Shown one piece after another: positions 15,877 through 18,614 of a stretch of DNA of 18,614 nt. This DNA comes from an uncultured bacterium. Its GTDB lineage: Bacteria; Pseudomonadota; Gammaproteobacteria; Burkholderiales; Burkholderiaceae_E. The translations under genes were made by a program, and so were the position numbers. The number at the start of each line of letters is the position of its first letter. Position 1 is the first letter of the stretch. Location: positions 1 through 18,614 of the forward strand of contig CAIPGD010000464.1 of assembly GCA_903864485.1 (NCBI GenBank), given 5' to 3'. Below the pieces are notes generated by a model. It was given only the letters and a program-made list of their open reading frames with translations, did no database searches and was not told the origin of the DNA.

Positions 15877-17313
15877 ATGTCAACGCATCGCGCGACCAAA
15901 ATTGTCGCGACCCTTGGTCCCGCCACTGCCGATCCGGAAGTTCTTGAGCGGGTTCTGTCTGCCGGGGTCAACGTGGTCCGGATGAACTTTTCTCACGGAA
16001 CTGCCGAAGAGCATACGGCACGCGTCGCGCTTGTTCGGCGTCTTGCGGCGGGTCTTGGGCGCGACGTTGGAATCCTGGCCGACCTTCAGGGCCCGAAGAT
16101 CCGGATCGGAAAATTCGCGGAGGGGCGGATTGAACTGCGCGAGGGCGACGGGTTTGTATTCGACATTGAATGCACCCTCGGCGATCAGGGCCGAGTCGGA
16201 CTCGACTATCCCGAACTGATCGAAGACGTCAACGCGGGTGATATTTTGTTGCTCGACGACGGTCGCATGAAGATGCGAGTGAATCAGGTCGGCAGCCACA
16301 CCATTCACTGCACGGTGTTGCAAAACGGGGCGCTGTCGAACCGTAAAGGAATTAACCGTCAGGGCGGGGGGCTGTCGGCCCCGGCGCTGACCTCAAAGGA
16401 CATGGACGACATCCGGGTGGCCGTCGCGTTTGACGCTGACTTCATTGCGGTGTCATTTCCCAAGACTGCGGCCGATATGTACATGGCCCGCGAGTTGGCA
16501 CGGGCCGCTGGAGGGCGCGCGCAGATGATCGCGAAGATCGAACGCTATGAGGCGATCGACGAGCTTGCCAACATCCTCGAGGCCAGTGATGGCGTGATGG
16601 TGGCGCGCGGGGATTTGGCGGTCGAGGTCGGCGATGCTGCAGTGCCTGGTCTGCAGAAACGCATTATTCGGATGGCGCGCGAACTCAACCGGTTTACGAT
16701 CACTGCGACCCAGATGATGGAGTCGATGATCGAGTCACCAGTGCCAACTCGGGCTGAGGTTTCGGATGTTGCCAATGCTGTCTTGGACGGGACCGATGCA
16801 GTCATGCTTTCCGCCGAAACAGCGGCGGGTCATTACCCGGTGGACGTGGTTCTTGCAATGGACCGGGTCTGTATCGAGGCCGAAAAATCGCACCCCGTTC
16901 GGCTTGATACGGGTCTCCTGGATCGTGGCTTTTCCCGGATCGATCAGTCAATTGCAGTGAGCGCGCTGTTTGCCGCGCATCACATGAAGGCGAGGGCCTT
17001 GGTCGCTCTGACCCAATCGGGTTCGACCGCACTCTGGATGAGTCGTTTTAATAGTGGCGTACCCATTTTTGCGCTCACGCCCGAAGATAAAACCCGTCGT
17101 CGCGTCAGTTTGTATCGCGACGTCACACCCGTCTTGATGCCAGGTGGGGTGGCCGAAGATCGGGATATGTTGATGGCTGAAGCGGAAGCCCTGTTGATCG
17201 AGCGCGGTATTGCCAGCCCGGGTGATGTCATCGTCGTGACCTGTGGGGAACCGCTGGGTAAGAGTGGTGGGACCAATACAATGAAAATTATGAAAGTTGG
17301 CGCCGAACGATAA
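15877..17313 (+). CDS. pyk: Pyruvate kinase
   Basis: Converts phosphoenolpyruvate and ADP to pyruvate and ATP, the irreversible last step of glycolysis. Its 478 residues are normal. Motifs seen are TKIVATLGPA, VVRMNFSHG (R35), DLQGPKIRIG, the catalytic K220 and metal ligand E222 in MIAKIERYEA, VARGDLAVEVG, and the signature region TATQMMESM, PTRAEVSDVANAVLDG and MLSAETAAG. The C-terminal allosteric domain follows (about 350-478, VALTQSGSTALWMSR). The ATG at 15877 is preceded by GGGAG (15864-15868) at 8 bases; an in-frame TTG at 15862 is rejected because it overlaps this site. Fba follows after 68 bases on the same strand. PykA-type versus PykF-type cannot be decided from what I can see. Confidence 0.98.
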   Translation: MSTHRATKIVATLGPATADPEVLERVLSAGVNVVRMNFSHGTAEEHTARVALVRRLAAGLGRDVGILADLQGPKIRIGKFAEGRIELREGDGFVFDIECTLGDQGRVGLDYPELIEDVNAGDILLLDDGRMKMRVNQVGSHTIHCTVLQNGALSNRKGINRQGGGLSAPALTSKDMDDIRVAVAFDADFIAVSFPKTAADMYMARELARAAGGRAQMIAKIERYEAIDELANILEASDGVMVARGDLAVEVGDAAVPGLQKRIIRMARELNRFTITATQMMESMIESPVPTRAEVSDVANAVLDGTDAVMLSAETAAGHYPVDVVLAMDRVCIEAEKSHPVRLDTGLLDRGFSRIDQSIAVSALFAAHHMKARALVALTQSGSTALWMSRFNSGVPIFALTPEDKTRRRVSLYRDVTPVLMPGGVAEDRDMLMAEAEALLIERGIASPGDVIVVTCGEPLGKSGGTNTMKIMKVGAER

Positions 17314-17368
17314 CGATCGGTCGCAGAAGAAGTGGCATAGTCGTGCCAATTAGATTCTGAATGCTTAC

Positions 17369-17375
17369 GGAGGAG
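17369..17375 (+). promoter_or_regulatory. Ribosome binding site deciding the fba start
   Basis: GGAGGAG lies 6 bases before the ATG at 17382 and is the strongest Shine-Dalgarno in the window. It excludes the in-frame ATG at 17361, which lies upstream of it. Confidence 0.8.
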
Positions 17376-17381
17376 ATTGCG

Positions 17382-18446
17382 ATGCCACTCGTTTCAATGC
17401 GCCAGTTGCTGGACCACGCTGCCGAGGCTGGATACGGAATTCCAGCGTTCAATGTCAATAACCTGGAGCAAGTGCAGGCCATCATGGCCGCCGCCGCCGA
17501 AGTCGACGCACCGGTGATCATGCAGGCCTCGGCCGGCGCCCGGAAATATGCCGGTGAAGGGTTTTTGCGCCATCTAATCGAGGCGGCTGTCGAGACCTAC
17601 CCGTACGTACCGGTCGTCATGCACCAAGATCATGGCCAGTCGCCCGCAATTTGTACTCAGGCGATGCGGCTTGGGTTTTCGTCGGTGATGATGGACGGAT
17701 CACTCGAAGAAGACGGTAAGACGATCGCCTCCTACGATTACAACGTGGAGGTCACCCGGCGCGTTGTTGATATCGCCCACTCAATTGGCGTTACGGTCGA
17801 GGGTGAACTTGGCTGCCTGGGCTCACTCGAGACCATGAAGGGTGATAAAGAGGACGGGCATGGCACTGACGACACGATGACCCGGGAGCAACTGTTGACT
17901 GATCCTGAGCAGGCAGCGGATTTCGTTCAGCGGACTCAGGTCGATGCGCTCGCGATCGCGATCGGAACCAGTCATGGTGCTTATAAGTTCTCGCGTAAAC
18001 CGACAGGCGATATTCTGGCGATCGATCGGATCCAGGCGATTCATGAGCGCTTGCCCAATACCCATCTTGTGATGCATGGATCCTCAAGCGTGCCGCAGGA
18101 TTTACTGGCCCGGATCCGCGAATTCGGTGGTGATATGAAGGAGACCTACGGCGTGCCGGTTGAAGAAATTCAGCACGCGATCAAGTACGGTGTCCGCAAG
18201 ATCAACATTGACACGGACATTCGCCTGGCGATGACTGCGGCGATTCGGGAGTATCTTGCCCATCACCCTGAGAAGTTCGACCCGCGGGATTACCTCAAAC
18301 CCGCAACCGCCGCCGCCAAGGCGATTTGCAAGCAACGCTACGAAGAGTTTGGTTGCGCAGGTCAGGGCTCAAAGATTCGTCCGCTCAGCCTCTCCGTCAT
18401 GATTGATCGCTACAAGCGCGGAGAACTCTCTCAAGTGATCCACTGA
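17382..18446 (+). CDS. fba: Fructose-bisphosphate aldolase, class II (Zn-dependent)
   Basis: Cleaves or forms fructose-1,6-bisphosphate from dihydroxyacetone phosphate and glyceraldehyde-3-phosphate. Its 354 residues start MPLVSMRQLLDHAAEAGYG and are of the longer bacterial class IIA/B type often paired with Calvin-cycle or proteobacterial glycolytic genes. Metal and catalytic residues are visible: HQDHGQS (D83 proton donor, H84 ligand), VEGELG, GTSHGAYKF (H198) and VMHGSSSVP (H232). The substrate-binding KINIDTDIRLA follows. The start is set by the strong ribosome site at 17369. It sits 68 bases after pyk on the same strand and probably shares its transcript. No promoter is evident in the gap, although TAGATT at 17351 might serve as a weak -10 box. 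In related genomes purC often follows, but here the next gene is on the other strand. Confidence 0.97.
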   Translation: MPLVSMRQLLDHAAEAGYGIPAFNVNNLEQVQAIMAAAAEVDAPVIMQASAGARKYAGEGFLRHLIEAAVETYPYVPVVMHQDHGQSPAICTQAMRLGFSSVMMDGSLEEDGKTIASYDYNVEVTRRVVDIAHSIGVTVEGELGCLGSLETMKGDKEDGHGTDDTMTREQLLTDPEQAADFVQRTQVDALAIAIGTSHGAYKFSRKPTGDILAIDRIQAIHERLPNTHLVMHGSSSVPQDLLARIREFGGDMKETYGVPVEEIQHAIKYGVRKINIDTDIRLAMTAAIREYLAHHPEKFDPRDYLKPATAAAKAICKQRYEEFGCAGQGSKIRPLSLSVMIDRYKRGELSQVIH

Positions 18447-18456
18447 ATCTGAGGTG

Positions 18457-18473
18457 CGCCCCCGCGGGGGGCG
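18457..18473. terminator. GC-rich hairpin after fba, possible terminator
   Basis: CGCCCCC (18457-18463) pairs with GGGGGCG (18467-18473) around a 3-base loop, 10 bases after the fba stop. No T-run follows on either strand, so it would be at best a non-canonical terminator. Its position between the convergent tails of fba and the next gene supports a 3'-end role. Confidence 0.4.
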
Positions 18474-18512
18474 TGAGGGCGGGGGCGTAAGAAGGGGTCG
18501 TTGAGGTAGTGG

Positions 18513-18614
18513 TTACTGGCGTCGGAACGCGATCGTGAGTTCGCCGACCCGCACCCCCCAAAACAACATATCCGCGCGATTCAGCAGGGTGCCCTCATCG
18601 ACGAGGATCATCCA
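18513..18614 (-). CDS. C-terminal end of an unidentified protein (partial)
   Basis: The last 33 codons of a minus-strand gene whose start lies beyond the right edge. The final residues are LLNRADMLFWGVRVGELTIA, then FRRQ and TAA (complement of 18513-18515). The frame is open to the edge with GC-rich wobble positions, as in the neighbours. I cannot assign a family from this fragment. It converges on fba, leaving 66 bases that hold the GC hairpin. Confidence 0.5.
   Translation of the reverse strand, partial: WMILVDEGTLLNRADMLFWGVRVGELTIAFRRQ

Overview
The window looks like an ordinary stretch of a betaproteobacterial chromosome, most likely of the order Burkholderiales. This is inferred from protein character and gene content: a UbiD of the ubiquinone pathway, a two-domain MaeB malic enzyme, groESL under a CIRCE operator, and a gap-pgk-pyk-fba cluster. 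The DNA is GC-rich (about 60% by eye). Coding density is very high, and no stretch over 300 bases lacks a gene. I saw no tRNA, rRNA, CRISPR array, insertion sequence, phage gene or attachment site.

Left part (1-3360, mostly minus strand). CIRCE-controlled groES-groEL is read leftwards and ends in a near-perfect intrinsic terminator. It is followed at once by pyrF and the 5' end of a putative hydro-lyase of the D-glutamate cyclase family, cut by the window edge. The groES promoter and its CIRCE lie between groES and a divergent PBP4 gene (dacB), and the promoter's -35 box falls inside the dacB coding sequence.

Middle (3350-12212). dacB converges on ubiD with a 4-base tail overlap. Divergent from ubiD is a tight plus-strand run: a membrane-anchored lytic transglycosylase, a class I/II aminotransferase, maeB and a small divergent barstar-like protein. 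The barstar-like gene overlaps the tail of rsmE on the other strand.

Right part (12278-18614). This holds lower-glycolysis and gluconeogenesis genes: gap, pgk, pyk and class II fba. With maeB they cover fructose-1,6-bisphosphate to pyruvate, plus malate to pyruvate. An unrecognised 398-residue gene with paired Cys motifs sits between pgk and pyk on the opposite strand; its stop codon abuts that of pgk. The last bases hold a GC hairpin and the C-terminal end of an unidentified minus-strand gene.

I see no multi-gene novel system. The points most worth a second look are: (1) the barstar-like protein without a visible RNase partner, which by eye lacks the acidic residues barstar uses to bind barnase; (2) the unknown Cys-motif gene inside the glycolytic cluster; (3) the overlap of heat-shock promoter and operator with the dacB start; (4) several in-frame short tandem repeats in unrelated genes (lytic transglycosylase, rsmE, the unknown gene), which suggest replication slippage tolerated inside coding sequence.
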